Assembly: GCF_014898815.1 (NCBI RefSeq) | Contig: NW_026515533.1 | Span: 124,001-188,000, forward strand | DNA: 64,000 nt | Direction: 5' to 3' | Source of the DNA: Panonychus citri | Taxonomy: Eukaryota; Arthropoda; Arachnida; Trombidiformes; Tetranychidae | Part shown: one piece after another, positions 13,255 through 26,600 of the stretch | Numbering within the stretch: position 1 is the stretch's first letter | Layout of the letters: each line of letters starts with the position of its first letter | The notes under the pieces: model-generated | The model's database searches: none | The model's input: only the letters and a program-made list of their open reading frames with translations | What the model was told of the DNA's origin: nothing | Program-made: the position numbers and the translations under genes

Positions 13255-14628
13255 CTGCTCACAACAACAATTAACATTTTAATCAATTAGACTGAAAATG
13301 CAACAAAGAAAAACTTTATATCAACAATTGGCTATAATAATACAAGATTTACGATCTAATAGTAATATGAAACAATTTGTTAACTTGTTTTCTCATTTTA
13401 AATTGTAAATTGAATCAAATTGTAATCTAATTGTAAACAATCAAATCGTCTAAAAGAGAGAAAGAGAGAAATTGATTCGTTACCATGTAAATTTGTTGAA
13501 ATTTTCTCATTTAAATGTGATTAGAACTCTCATCTTTATCCCCCTGTGATTTTCAATTACTCTTTAATCTCATTTGATTTACAACAATTTAAAGTTTAAT
13601 TTAACTTTTTAATCACAATTTTACTGATTTGTAATATTTATTAGATAATCATGGAAATTGATTTACCTCAATGAAACTCGACTCTTAATATGTGTAAATG
13701 TCTAAACGATTAACTAATTAACCAATTTGATCTCTGTGATTGTTTTGATCGAAACTTTTTTATGTTAAAAAATTAGTTCAAAAATTTGGTTCTCCCTATG
13801 AAATCACAATCAAAATTGTCCTTAATTGTTGACTAAACAATTGTAACAATTAACTCACTCATCCTTTTCCACTTTCTATCAATAATTAAACTGCCAATTA
13901 CTACAATATTGTAAACACTATTTGAGTAAGAAAATGTTTCCAATTAAAATGCTAAAATGATTTACTATCAAATATCAATCGAATTAATTGATTTCCAAAT
14001 TATCTCAAAATTCATTCGATTAGTAAACAATAGATAAGAATTTCATTGATTGAAAAGAAAAAAAGTTCTTTATTCGAAAATCATCTTCGATATCGATTAC
14101 TTTTGGTAGAGAATATTAGTTGAAATTATTCGTAAAGAGGTGTCACTACTTGCGAAGAAAATTTTCTATTTTTTGTTCTTTGTTCAGTTCATGGAGAAGA
14201 TTTCAGCATTCGAATTGAACATTTATCTCTATTCACTATGAGTTACTAAACAAGTGAAGAGACAGAAACGATAATTGCTCAGCCATTTTCCACCCTGTTG
14301 ATGGTGACAAATACAAAATCAATCACGAATAAGTTTCCAATTTTGTTTCATCTTCTCTCTCAATTCAAGTGTCATCATTAACTTTAATCATCAATTGAAA
14401 ATGTTTATCAACTTATAATTAACATCTCAATCCATTGGAAAGTAACAATCAACTAATTGTTGGATTTTGTACATGATACAATTGACTTTATAATCATCAT
14501 AAAATCAACAGTTTGGTTTAGTTAGTTTAATTATTTTTCTTTTTTCTTCCTTCCTTTCTGGACAATTAAGTGTTGAAAAGTGTTCGTGTCTCTAGTTGAT
14601 TAAGTTGATTGTGAATTAAACTATCGTT
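13255..14628. other. Intergenic region and presumed Stac promoter/5' UTR
   Basis: 1.4 kb between two genes on the same strand, AT-rich. An in-frame TAA at 14617-14619 precedes the chosen Stac start codon and supports it. No TATA box can be placed with confidence. Confidence 0.6.
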
Positions 14629-17600
14629 ATGAATTCTCGGTCTAATCACAATCAAGACGCTGATCCATTTTTCCCGTTAGTATTTGCAGTCGCTGATTTT
14701 ACCCAGCAACTTTCAGCAATTCATGAGCGACATGCTGACGATTTACAAATTCTGGTTGAAGCTTTCAGAAAACGAAATGCTGACCTACGGAAAGAAAGGT
14801 AAGAATAAAAGTTCTAACCAATGGTTTGGAAAATTCTGAGCCATTTCCAAAGAAATCATGGTGACATATTGCCCTTGGTGTTATTCAAATGATCCATTAT
14901 ATGATATTGGAAACATTGTTACTTGAATTAATGATCGAAAAATTTTACTTTAAAAAAGATTCGATTGAAAGATCAACCTAACTAACGAATTATTAATAAT
15001 ATCCTTAACGATTATTATTACATTAGTTTTTGTTTATATTGTTTTCTTATTTTTTTCTCACGTTCACTTGATCAGATCTTCATTTCCTTCTGCCTTATTT
15101 ACTCTATGGGAGTTGTTGCTTCAAGAGGTTGAAGTTGATTCTCAAATTCATGGGGATGTGTCAAGGTGCCTGAGTCGAAACCTGGGAACTGGACTGAAAG
15201 AAAAAACTTTCCACCGGAAAATTCAATCACGAAAGGTTTTCATTCATCGTGCAAGTCTGGACGCTCTATTAACCCGAGCTGAAGATTTACTAAAAAAGGT
15301 TCGATAAAAAAAAGTTTTCCAATTAACCAATTTCGATTACAATTAATACAATTAAAGACCGATCTCCCCAAAAATTCTCAATATAATAGATCACGATATG
15401 GGTGAAAAAAAAGGAGAAAGAGAATTTATCATTTTTCGAAATTCATTTTTGTTCTTGTTCTTCTTGTTCTAAAATCAGTTCAGCCAAGTTTATTTCTCTC
15501 ATGAAAATTTAATATCAACTAATAAAGTGGATAAAGAGTATCAAGTATGGCACAGACCTTGATTCTAATTATCTTTATCATCTTTATCATCCTTATCATC
15601 TGTTGCCTTTACTTTTTGTTTTTCTATTTTCATCTTTCAAATATCATCCTAATCAAAATCCTAATCCATATCCTTTATATTTTCCCTTACAAAATGTTGG
15701 CAGTTTTCCATGTTAATTTTAAGCACTATTACCAACACCCATTATCATCCTTCATCCTTAATCTTAATCTTATCCTTTGGTAATAATACTAAATGAAAGA
15801 TAAACACTTAACTTATTATTATTATAATAATACTCGTTTGAGAGCGTCAACTAAATTTAATCAACACGAAAAGTTTGTTATCATCAAATTATCAATTTAA
15901 CCAACAATTAAAACAATTACCACTTAGGTTGATGATTATGGTTAATAATTAATGATTCAAGTGAATAATAAATTAATAATAATAATAATCGAAAGGTTGA
16001 AACGCATGTACGAACAATTTGTTAGAATGAAAAAGTTACCTTTTCGAAAGAAACTTTTTCCTTCTTCTTGGTTCTAAGCCATTGTGACTAAATCTAAAAT
16101 GACAGAATTGCAGAATTCTGGTTGAGAAAAAGTTTCTCAGATGAATTCAATCATGTTTCTCTTATTTGCTTTGACGATAATCATGTTAATGCATCATGAT
16201 GGAAGTAGATAAACAAGAGTAACGAAAGAGAGAGAGAGAGAGAAAGTAAAAGTTCAGTCTCAACAATGAAAAAAGAAAACAAAACAAAATTTGGAATTTT
16301 TTTCTCTCTCTTTTTATCATGTTTTTCGTTCTATTGGGAAAATGCTACATGAACACAGAAAATTCTGAACAATAAAACACGGAGAAAACTGTTAAATTAT
16401 CATGGAATCACAATTTATTTTCAAGTGAACTTTAATCATGATAATTATGATTACATTTAACAAAAGAAGACAAAATAACAGAAATAACAATCGAACGAGA
16501 GGGAAAAAAAGTAACAAGGTAACAAAACAAATCATATTCAATTTACCATTAAAAATACATGGAAATTTCCTGAGAATCTTCATCTGAATCTTTACCCTGA
16601 AATCAGAAGAGTTTTTTTCTGTTTCTCTCATCAAACCTACAGAACTTTTTTTTTGCCTCCTCACTCCCATCACAATGAATTGTTAATCATCACAACTTTT
16701 GATCTACTTTGATTGTTTAATTATTTACTCTCTTTAATACAATTGCCATGAATTCTGACGTTCATGATAAATATCCAATTGTATCTGAATATTTTATCAT
16801 CAGGGAGAAAAATATTTACTTGTGACATTTACATTTCCACATTTTCATCTTTATTTTATGAATTTTTAAGTAACATATCAGTTTTTTTTCTGCTTCTTCG
16901 TCCTTCATGAAAATGATCACAGGGGAGAAAATTGTTATTCTTCAAATGGTAGATAGATATTTTCTCATAGATATTTCATTAGAATAATCTAATGAATTCT
17001 ATAAGCTAGAATTGAGTCAGAATTATCATCATCTGATTCGATGTTAACTGTTTTTCATTAAATAGAAAAAGAGTAATAATAATATTATTATCTCTTCTTC
17101 TCGTGTTCAGGTTCACATGAAGGTAAAAAGTTGAGGTTCAGATTGAAGATGATGATGATGATGATATTTTCATCATGTTTATCGTTGGCTTGATATAGCT
17201 GAATAGTATTACGAACCATTAATAGATTCATCATGATTTCAGAGGAAATTCAGGTAAATAGTATATTAGTTAAAGTGATTCTGTGTATGTAATATTTTCC
17301 TTCGTATGTTTAACTTTCGGGTGAAGGAGAAACTGGAAAAGGTGAAGGATGTTGTTCCAGGGGGAAATGGTACAAACACAATAATGGTAATAGTTTAGGA
17401 CGAAATTATGTCGAATATAATTTTTCACTCTCTTTCTTTTCTTTCTTTGAATTAATCGATAATCGATGGGGAAAAAATGTGACTCAATGAGTTGGTGGTG
17501 GTAAACAGGGTAAAGAAGTTATTCCAAGAAGATGATGAACTTGAAGGTGATAAGAATTTCTTCTCTCCTTCTCATTGTTGGTAATCATTATCATCTTCAT

Positions 17601-20600
17601 TGTGATAATTATTTTGATTTGATCTTGAGCCACAATTTGGACAACTTGATGTATTCTGGAAATTTCATCTAGGGAATTAATCCACTTATATATAAATCTA
17701 TATATATATGCGTAGATATATATATGAAAAGGGGTTAAGAAAGAGTAATAATAATAAACATGGAATTCAATTATAATGTAAATTCATGAATATACGTTGG
17801 AATAAATTCCTATGTGAACATTGGTTTTTACAATTGAATTGATGGAAATTCAATTCAATTCAATTTTCGGACAAAAGTGAATTTCCAATAAATTGTTATC
17901 GCTTATTGTTGATCATTCATTATGATTTACCGTTAATCTACAAATCTACCTAACCTTTTTATCCTCATGATTTACTAAGTGTTAGTCGGAATCATTATAA
18001 TCTAATTGAATATCAAAGTATATTCCATATATATAAAGTTCAGAACTTTTCAACTCTCTCTCTCTCTCTCTCTCTATGATATTTTCTCAATTTCTTTCTC
18101 GATATCGAGTCTTTGCTTTTCTTTTCACACCAAACTTTTTTTTTCTTCTTTCCAATTCTCTGAAAATTTCAAGAAGAAAAAAAGAGAAAAAAATTATTCA
18201 TTTATCATTATGTCTATAATATACATCTGAATAATCACTGACACGATTGACACTCATTTTTCATCAACACACTAAGTGAGTATATATAAATTCAGGGTAA
18301 GGTATTTCATGGTAATCATCATCATTGTGGGGGAAAATTTGAGATGATGAGGTTTAGATGATCACTTAGATCGATGGATTAAGATTGAGACGAAACTCAG
18401 ATTGATTGAGATGAAACTCGGATGGATTGAGATGAAACTCAGATTAAGTCTTTAGGCTTGGAAGGGAAACAGAAGATTTTCGGTCCCACAAAATTTACCG
18501 AATACAAGATTCTTTTAGGATTGTGTCACTTCACTTTACTTACTGATCTATTGATCTCAATGTTAAGCACTTGCATTTAAACTCGATAATTCTTTAGAAT
18601 TCAAGGTAACAATTAAACATTAACTGTTAAAGATTTAGATGGAACTTAATTGAAATTTTAATTAGAGTACGTTGTAGAGAAAATAAGATCAACTTGAATA
18701 GTTGGGAAAATCACAACGACTAAAGAACAAAGGAAAATTAGTTCTTTTTAGAATAAAGAACAAGGGGGTAACAATTTAAAGGGGAATCAATTAATGATGA
18801 GGAAGGGGTAACAATTAAATTGGGGGAACACAATTAAATCAAATTAACCAAATTAATCACATTAGTGATGAGGTTAAACAATTATTACAAAGTAACTTTT
18901 TGTCTTATGTCTCGACAATGATGAAAAATATGGTTAACCGAAATGGTTAAGATAAAGATGAACTAAAGATGCTTGTAGGCTTAACAATACATCTTCCTAA
19001 AAACAAAAGAAAGTAAAAAGAAAGATAGAGAGAAAGAGAAAATCGGGTCTCTTACTTTTGTAACCAATTTTTGGTCATCTTAAGATGAAGAGATTTAGGT
19101 TAATACAATTAAGAAATTTCAGTTAATTATTTTAATTAACTTCATCTATAATTATATCTTGAGATATAGATTGAAATTTTGATTAATTATTATTGGTTAA
19201 TTAAGTTGGGATATTATAATCTCTTAATTATTTAGATCAATTAATTAGGATTCTAATCAATTTGATTTGTTGAATTAACAATTGAGAAAATTATAACTAT
19301 AGTTATGGGAGTGGGTTAACCAATTTTAACAATGGGGAAATTTAAGAATTGAAATTAAGAAAATTACAACAATTAACTAATTGTTGAGAACAGAAAAAAT
19401 TTAGAAAAGTTTTAAATTTGTTTCCAAATCATAATAGTGATGAAAAGGAAAGACTGAGGATTTCATGTTTTTTCACCTTCAGTCCCCAGCACTTTGATGA
19501 AGATACTTCTTCAGGGTTTTGGAATCCTATTTTGATTTGGTGGTGATGGATTCGGGGACGGAGGTAATGAACCGGTGGGTGTGTAATGGAAGAAGTCGGA
19601 GTAGTCGGGCTTGGTGGGATTTTTCCTTGGATCTTGAGAGCTGTTGAGAGAACCAAAGGTTGAAGGTGGATCAGAGATTAATGAACTAATTTGAAAGTTC
19701 TTGTCTAGGGCTGAATTCGGAGAAGATGATGATGAAGATGAGATTGAGGGAATTTTCGGTGAGGGGCTTTTCACTTCCTTGGTTGAGACCAATGAATAAG
19801 TTTTCTTGCTATTTCCGAGCTGATAGGCTACGGGATGATTGTTTTCTTTTCTTGGTTGATTCGGAGGGTCTACGATTTTGAATAGGGTGAAATGAGATTT
19901 TGGTTCATCGATTGATGAAGTTGATGATGAAGATGATGATGATGGAAGAGGTGATGGAGCGGGAGAGACACAAGTGAATTCTGAGTACTCAGGGGATTCT
20001 CGGTGATGTTGGAAATAACTCCAATCGATTGGCCAACGGGCTTTCCGAGCTTTGACTAGATCACTTAGTTTTCGGTGGAGATATGAAACTTTATCGTTTC
20101 TCACATAATGTTGAATGGATTCATTATGGATTCCACGTCCAGTCTCCAGAACTTTTTCTTCAATGTCTTGCCAGAAAAACATATACATTCTCATGGCGGT
20201 GAGAGCTTCGATGGCGGGTGAATGAGGTTGAGCTCTAATGGTGTAGCCTGAAAAGAGAATGAAGGCAAGGAGAGATAATGAAGCGGGTGAAGTTCTGTAG
20301 GGAGAGAAGTAAATAGTGACATCTCGCATCTTTGGTCGAAGAATGTCAATTTCGTCGGGGGTAAGGTTAAGACTTTTTAAGAGGGTTATAAGACCAGCAC
20401 CAATAATTCTTCGGGCACAGGCGAGATAACAGAGAACTTGATCTCTAACTGAGGAAAGATGCTTAGCAAATTTCAAGTCTTCCTTTTTGAGTCCATGATA
20501 ATAGGTATCCATGGAGTGAACGTCTTTATAATGAACAAATGTTTCATAAACGGTTTCACAATTTCCGTCAATTATTGTGATCCATACTGGCTGATGAACG

Positions 20601-23600
20601 AGTTTTCGAACTCCTTCTGGATTGAATCTGTAGATTCTTACGTAGGCAGCATTAATGGAATAGACGTTGGATGGATCAGGGTGGTCACAAATTTGTTTGG
20701 TCAAAAGTTCTTGTTGACCAGGGTTAAGGTCTTCAACTTGTTGTTCCACTAGGGAATTGAAGATCACGGCCGCTTTATTTTTTCTGTTGACTCTGTACTC
20801 GAGTCGGAGCGGGTTGGATGTATTAGAGTCTTGGGTGAAGGTGACCAATTCTCGAAGAGATGGAAACCATTCTTTGATTTTATTTTTAATTTCTTTTTGC
20901 TCTTCCTGGGTTAATCTAGAAAGAGGGTCAATTGTGGTGTAGGGAGTGATTGAATGACCAGCATCAGGGGAAGTTCTGATGGGTGAACAAGGCAGATCGC
21001 GTTTTGCCTTTCCTTCTCGTAACTTTAACCATTCTTCTGAGTCGGTGAGAAGGTAATGAGGGATTGGATTTTTCTTGGTTGACCAAGTAGTTCGAGGTCG
21101 GGATGCAGCGGGTGCATAAGAGAGAACGGGAGGGAAGCCTACTGAACGGACGAATTCTTCATTTTCGGATAGGGAAGAGGTCTTTCTTTATTAAAAGTTT
21201 CCCAAAAACCTAATCTAAGATTCGCATGAGAACGAATGTTAGTGTCCGATAAGAGAGGGTCATTTGGATTTTCTTCCTTGTTTACTAGTAAACAAGCGTA
21301 CAACTCGAATTTCTTTTCGAAATCAAACTCATGAGTTGAGTACGAGATTTTAGGCTGAGGGGCTAGTTTAACATGTGGCGGAATGAAACTAATTAGACGC
21401 TTGGGAGTGATGGAGGAAAGTTCTTGGACTGAGTTGCCTTGATGAAAAAGAGGGATTGCGTTGAGGTCTACTTCCTCTCTGAATAATCCTAACCTGCATC
21501 GGGATTCATGGGCTTCGAATAAGTTTGGACTGAGCTGGCTAGTACAGAGAGTGTAACGACAATTGAATTTGCAACTTCGATAATTAACATAAGTTTGAGA
21601 ATAACAAACGAATCCATAAGTAGGGTAATCATCTAATGATGCGAAATTCTTAAGACAATTGGGGAATAGACAGATGAATTTGGTTGGATGATTTGGAGGT
21701 GATAGTTTAAGGGTTGCAATTAAATTTTGGATGAACATGATACATCTAGTGCAATACCAATGATTGCAGAAATTGCATTCGAGGGGAGTGAGAGCGATTT
21801 GTTCGCAAAAGTAGCAACGAACTTCATCGATGAAGGTGTCTAAATTCTCATGGGTGATTGAATTTCTTGAAATACCTTTAGGTATCTTTGGTAGAGGAAT
21901 AGAATAAATTGATTCATCTTGATAAAGATTCAAATAAATCTTTTCACGAATCATTCTTTCGAACTTTTCTTTAATTGTTTTAAAAGTTTCATTTTTCATT
22001 TGAACCGAGGCTTTAATTTTCATGAATTTTTCAATCGAAGCATGAGAGGGAAGTTCTAACGGAAGAGGAGCAGGAATTTCATTGCTGTAAGTTATTGGGT
22101 ATTCAAAGGGTTTCGGATATTTATTAGGAAAATCAGAAGAAGAAGAAGAAGGTTCAGCACGAGAAGTACTTGGCAAAGAAACGACCTTACCTTTATTTTC
22201 TTCCTCCATTGGATTCCTGAGAGTGATTTTCTTTAATTGTTTGGGGTGAGATGAGGCGATTGAATCCAAAGATTCTACGGAAATCGAACGTTTTAATTGG
22301 GGTCGATGATGAACAAGTGGAGAACGGAAGGAAACAACTTTGAGATCGATCTTTTTTCTGGGTGGAGAGTCAAGGTTAACAAGAGGAAATTCTGGTTGAG
22401 GTGTATTGTCTATTGGGCCTGGAACGTACCAACAATCGGGATCACTTTCGTAGCCACAATTAGGAATCACTGATCTAAGGAGATGAGAGTTGGCACGTTG
22501 ATTGTTGAAGGAAGCGGATACACTAGAAGGTGTGGGTGGTGAATTAGAGTTGTTGTCCATTTTTATCACGAGGTTAATTAGCGTTTTAAAGCTAAGATGA
22601 GATGGATGATTAATTAGAGTTTGATGGAGATGATTAAATTGGTTGAAGTGGAGGAAAACACTTTGAGTCAATTGACCGGAAACACTTAACTTAACACTTA
22701 AGATGGAGAGGAAAATTTGTCTATTACAACCAAAGTTGTTTGATGAATTGGAACAATTAACTGAAACAATTAACTTTTCACAATCAAGGAAATTTAGAAG
22801 AATTGAGAAGATGGAGAAAATGAATAAATCTAAAGATTTGATCAAGTCAGAAGGTGAACAATTTTCAATGTTGAAAAAGAAAATGAAGTGAACTGAAAAG
22901 AAGTTGACTCTATGTGACCAATGGGTTGACTGAGATAAGAACAAAGAGGAAGGCGGGTAAAGGTAATTAGCGAAACTAACGCCTTCGGTGGAGATGGTTA
23001 ACTTAAAAAAGAAAAGATTTTTCTTTCCCACAGATGTTGATCTAATTTCGAATTTCGAAAAATTAAAATCATTAAAGTGATTGGGTTGATCAAAATTAAT
23101 TTTCTGAGAAAATTTTTGATTTTCATCATTATAATGATTAGATTGGGAGCAACAATTAAGATTAATTAGAAAAATATTTTCATTATCTTCTTCTAACAAT
23201 GACAATTTAAACAATACAAAAACTTTTTTGTTTTTCAATTGTTGTCGAGTTAAGATTTTTTCTTGATTGTTAACAATTAACTTTGGCTGATCAATAATCT
23301 GTTGATCAGATGTTCGGTACTTTCTTTTTGGTTTCTTGAAATTATCGATTAATATATCACCAGAGTGATCATTAATCAACTGATTGTTACAATTTGAATT
23401 GTTAATTAGGGGAAATTGGTCATTTGGTTGAGGAGAGTTTTGGATTAGTTCATTTAGATTTTCATCTTCATTAGGGTTAATTGAGTTGTTTAAATCTTCA
23501 TTTGAAAGAAAATCGGGTTCTTGATTTTCATCTTGATCATAATTATTATCACTGAGTGATTGAAATTGGTTATTGGTAATTAACTCAATTTCTGGGGAAC

Positions 23601-26600
23601 TGAAATTTTCATTTTCTAAAAATGAGTCGGGATTAAAGAAATTATCTCTGAGGTTAATCATTGCTGTGGTTAGTTTACCTGAATATTTCTTAGTGTTAGA
23701 AACATTAGCAATGAAGAGATTAAAGCTTAAGGTATCTAAGAGCATTAGTGCACCTTTCTTTAGACCACAAACTAAGTATGGGCCATGATAGCGATTACGG
23801 AGTTTTTTGGAAACTGATGAATCCTGAGATTCATTTTTTACTAACAGATAATCTCCAATAGCATAAGGAGAGGAGGATGAAGGATTTAGTTCTGTTAACT
23901 TGGTAGAGTTGTTGAGAATTAAGCCGTATAAGCAATTTTCGAGCTTCATTTACGGTCACTGGGGAATTGTGGTTGATGGATAAGTAATTGTCAAGGGGTT
24001 TGTTTGGCTCATGACCAAAACAAGAAAATAGGGGCTGAAGCGAGTGATTTTGTGGATGGATGAGTTAATTGCATATAAAGATGCTTGGAGAGCGGAAATT
24101 AAATTTTTTGTTCCTTGGGTACAAACATATGTACGAAGTCTTTCGGCAATAGTACTATTACTCCTTTCGACTATTCCTTGGGATTGAGGGTGGTACGGGG
24201 TACTTGTATCATGAATGATTCCGTGTTTATCCATGAACTTTTTGAATTCATCTGAGGTGAAATTAGTACGGTTTCGATGGGATTTTCCGGGTTGAAGTCT
24301 TCGGAATTTTCGTCTTCCTGTAATAGGATTCCACCAACAGCAACATCAGATGCGTCAACGGAGATTTTTCGACGGAGTTTGGGATTGAAATGTACCAAGA
24401 GAGTGGTATTGATGAGAGATGATTTGAGAGAATCGAGTGCTTGTTTATCAGCAGGGAGAATTTTGAATTTTCTTTCTTTGGAGATTAGACGATAGAGAGG
24501 GGCAGCGATTGATGAGTAATTTTTGATGTACCTGGAGAAGTAGTTATAACATCCTAAGAGGGATTGGAGTTCACGAACAGTTTTAGGGTAGCGGAGATTC
24601 ACTAAGGCTTGAACCTTTTTCGGGTCGGGACGAATTCCTTCGCCTGAGACGAGATGACCTAATAATAAGATTTCGGTTTCACCGAAGTGGCACTTTTCTG
24701 GTTTAACCTTTAGGTTATATTTTCTTAATCGATCTAATACCAATTTAGTATTATTGATGAGATCGTAAAAAGTTACACCAACAACAGGGATATCGTCAAA
24801 GTATCCAATACAATTGACGTACTGAAGTCCTTCCAGAACTTTGTTCATAAAACGTTGGAAGATAAAGGGAGCACCAGCAAGTCCCATAGGGAGTCGCTTA
24901 TATTGGTACTTACCATCGGGTGTTACAAAAGCAGTTTTCTCTCGTTCGGAGGGAGGAAGCTCAATTTGATGGTAACCTTGTGCCAGGTCAAAAAGGTTGA
25001 AAAATTTACCACCGCGGACGACTTCAAGACAATCGTCTATTCAGGGTACCTTGGGATTTTAGTGAGTCTGTTGAGTAACCGGTAGTCGGTCACCATTCGA
25101 TGGGTACCATCTGATCGAGGAACCAATAATGAAGGGGCACCTCCGAGAGCATCAGAGGGTTCGATCAGATCATGTTCGATCATGTCATTAATGATCTCAC
25201 GGAAAACTCCACGACGATGGATATTACAGTTGTATGGTTTTTGGTACGGAATGATTTGATCTTCGAGATCAATTTTAACTGGGCAAACAGTTGAAGAGAC
25301 AAATCCAAGATCATTTTTGTGTTGGGAGAAAATGTCTTGATAACTTTCGAAAAGTTTTAAAAGTTCATCTTGTTGAGAGGGATTGAGATTTGGATTGATT
25401 CTCGACTTAATTTTGTCAAGAAGAGGTTGAATTTTAGATTCGTTAAGTTCAGATTCACTAGTTAGCATACACCGCGCAATTAGTGAGTGTTGAGGAAAGT
25501 TTTAAATTTTGATTATCAGGGTGAATGTTAATTGTTGTTAGATTTGGATGATGATTGGAGGAGGATTAATTGTTGAAGCCGAATGAGATGAGGAACTGGA
25601 TTAGAATCCAAGATGTAATCAGAAGCAGCATTACCAGTAACTTTAATAGAAGTTTCGATGATGAAATCAGTTTCATCGGAGTACAGAATCGGAAGTAAAA
25701 TCGGGATTGGTTAATTCAGGAGAATTGGGGTTTTCTTTCACTGAAATGTTATATTCATTTCCATCTGAATTCAGTGTCATATAAAAAACATGAAGAAAAG
25801 CATTTCCTAATAAGAAGACAGGCTCAAATTTGTCACAAATTTGGAACTTGATGATTCTTGATTCATCCATTCCGTCATGCTTAAAGATAGCGTAAGAGAA
25901 ACCAAAAGAGTCTACATAAACTCCGGATGCAATTCCTTTTAGAGTTCGATTTACTCGAATAATATGAGCTTGAAGGTAAGAAGCTAAACCAGCATCAATC
26001 ACGCAAGCAGAAGCGCCAGTATCAACTAGAACTTTTCCTTCTTGAACTCGGGATTTATCGGGGAGACAGAGAGTAAGGTTAATGGGGTGTGGGCGATTGG
26101 TATTGAGTTGTGAGATTTGCTTGATATCCTTAGATATGGCAAATCCAACATTACCACGGAGTCCACTTTGCATTGGTTCGGGAGGAGAGGGAGGACGGTA
26201 ATCAAACTGAATTGGGTTAGTAAGATTTTGGGGAACGGTAACTATTGTATTAATCGGTTGAGGAGGAAGTTGTACCTGAGGAGTTGGTTGATCTTGACCT
26301 ACTAGGGTAGCGAGATTAGTTTGAGTAACGGTGGGATTGAATTGTTGACGAGGGTAATTCTGATCTTTTCTTTGGTAAGGGGGTTTAATTCCTGCGGCTT
26401 CTTGAGCTTTTCGGTAGGCTAATTTAGAGCAAACATCAATAGTGTGGTCATCACCTTTACAATAGTTGCAAAACTTTGCATCTTTAGGTGCGGATGATGA
26501 ACTGTTTTGGGCTCTTTTATAATTAGAGTTAGAGTAATGGGGATTGTTAGATTTTAACATTCGAGCAACTGAAGATTTTTCATTCGATTGATTTGAGTTG

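Noticed and set aside
15547..15783. Hydrophobic plus-strand ORF of 78 codons
   Set aside because: Made of ATCTTTATC low complexity in an intron; no domain or splice context.
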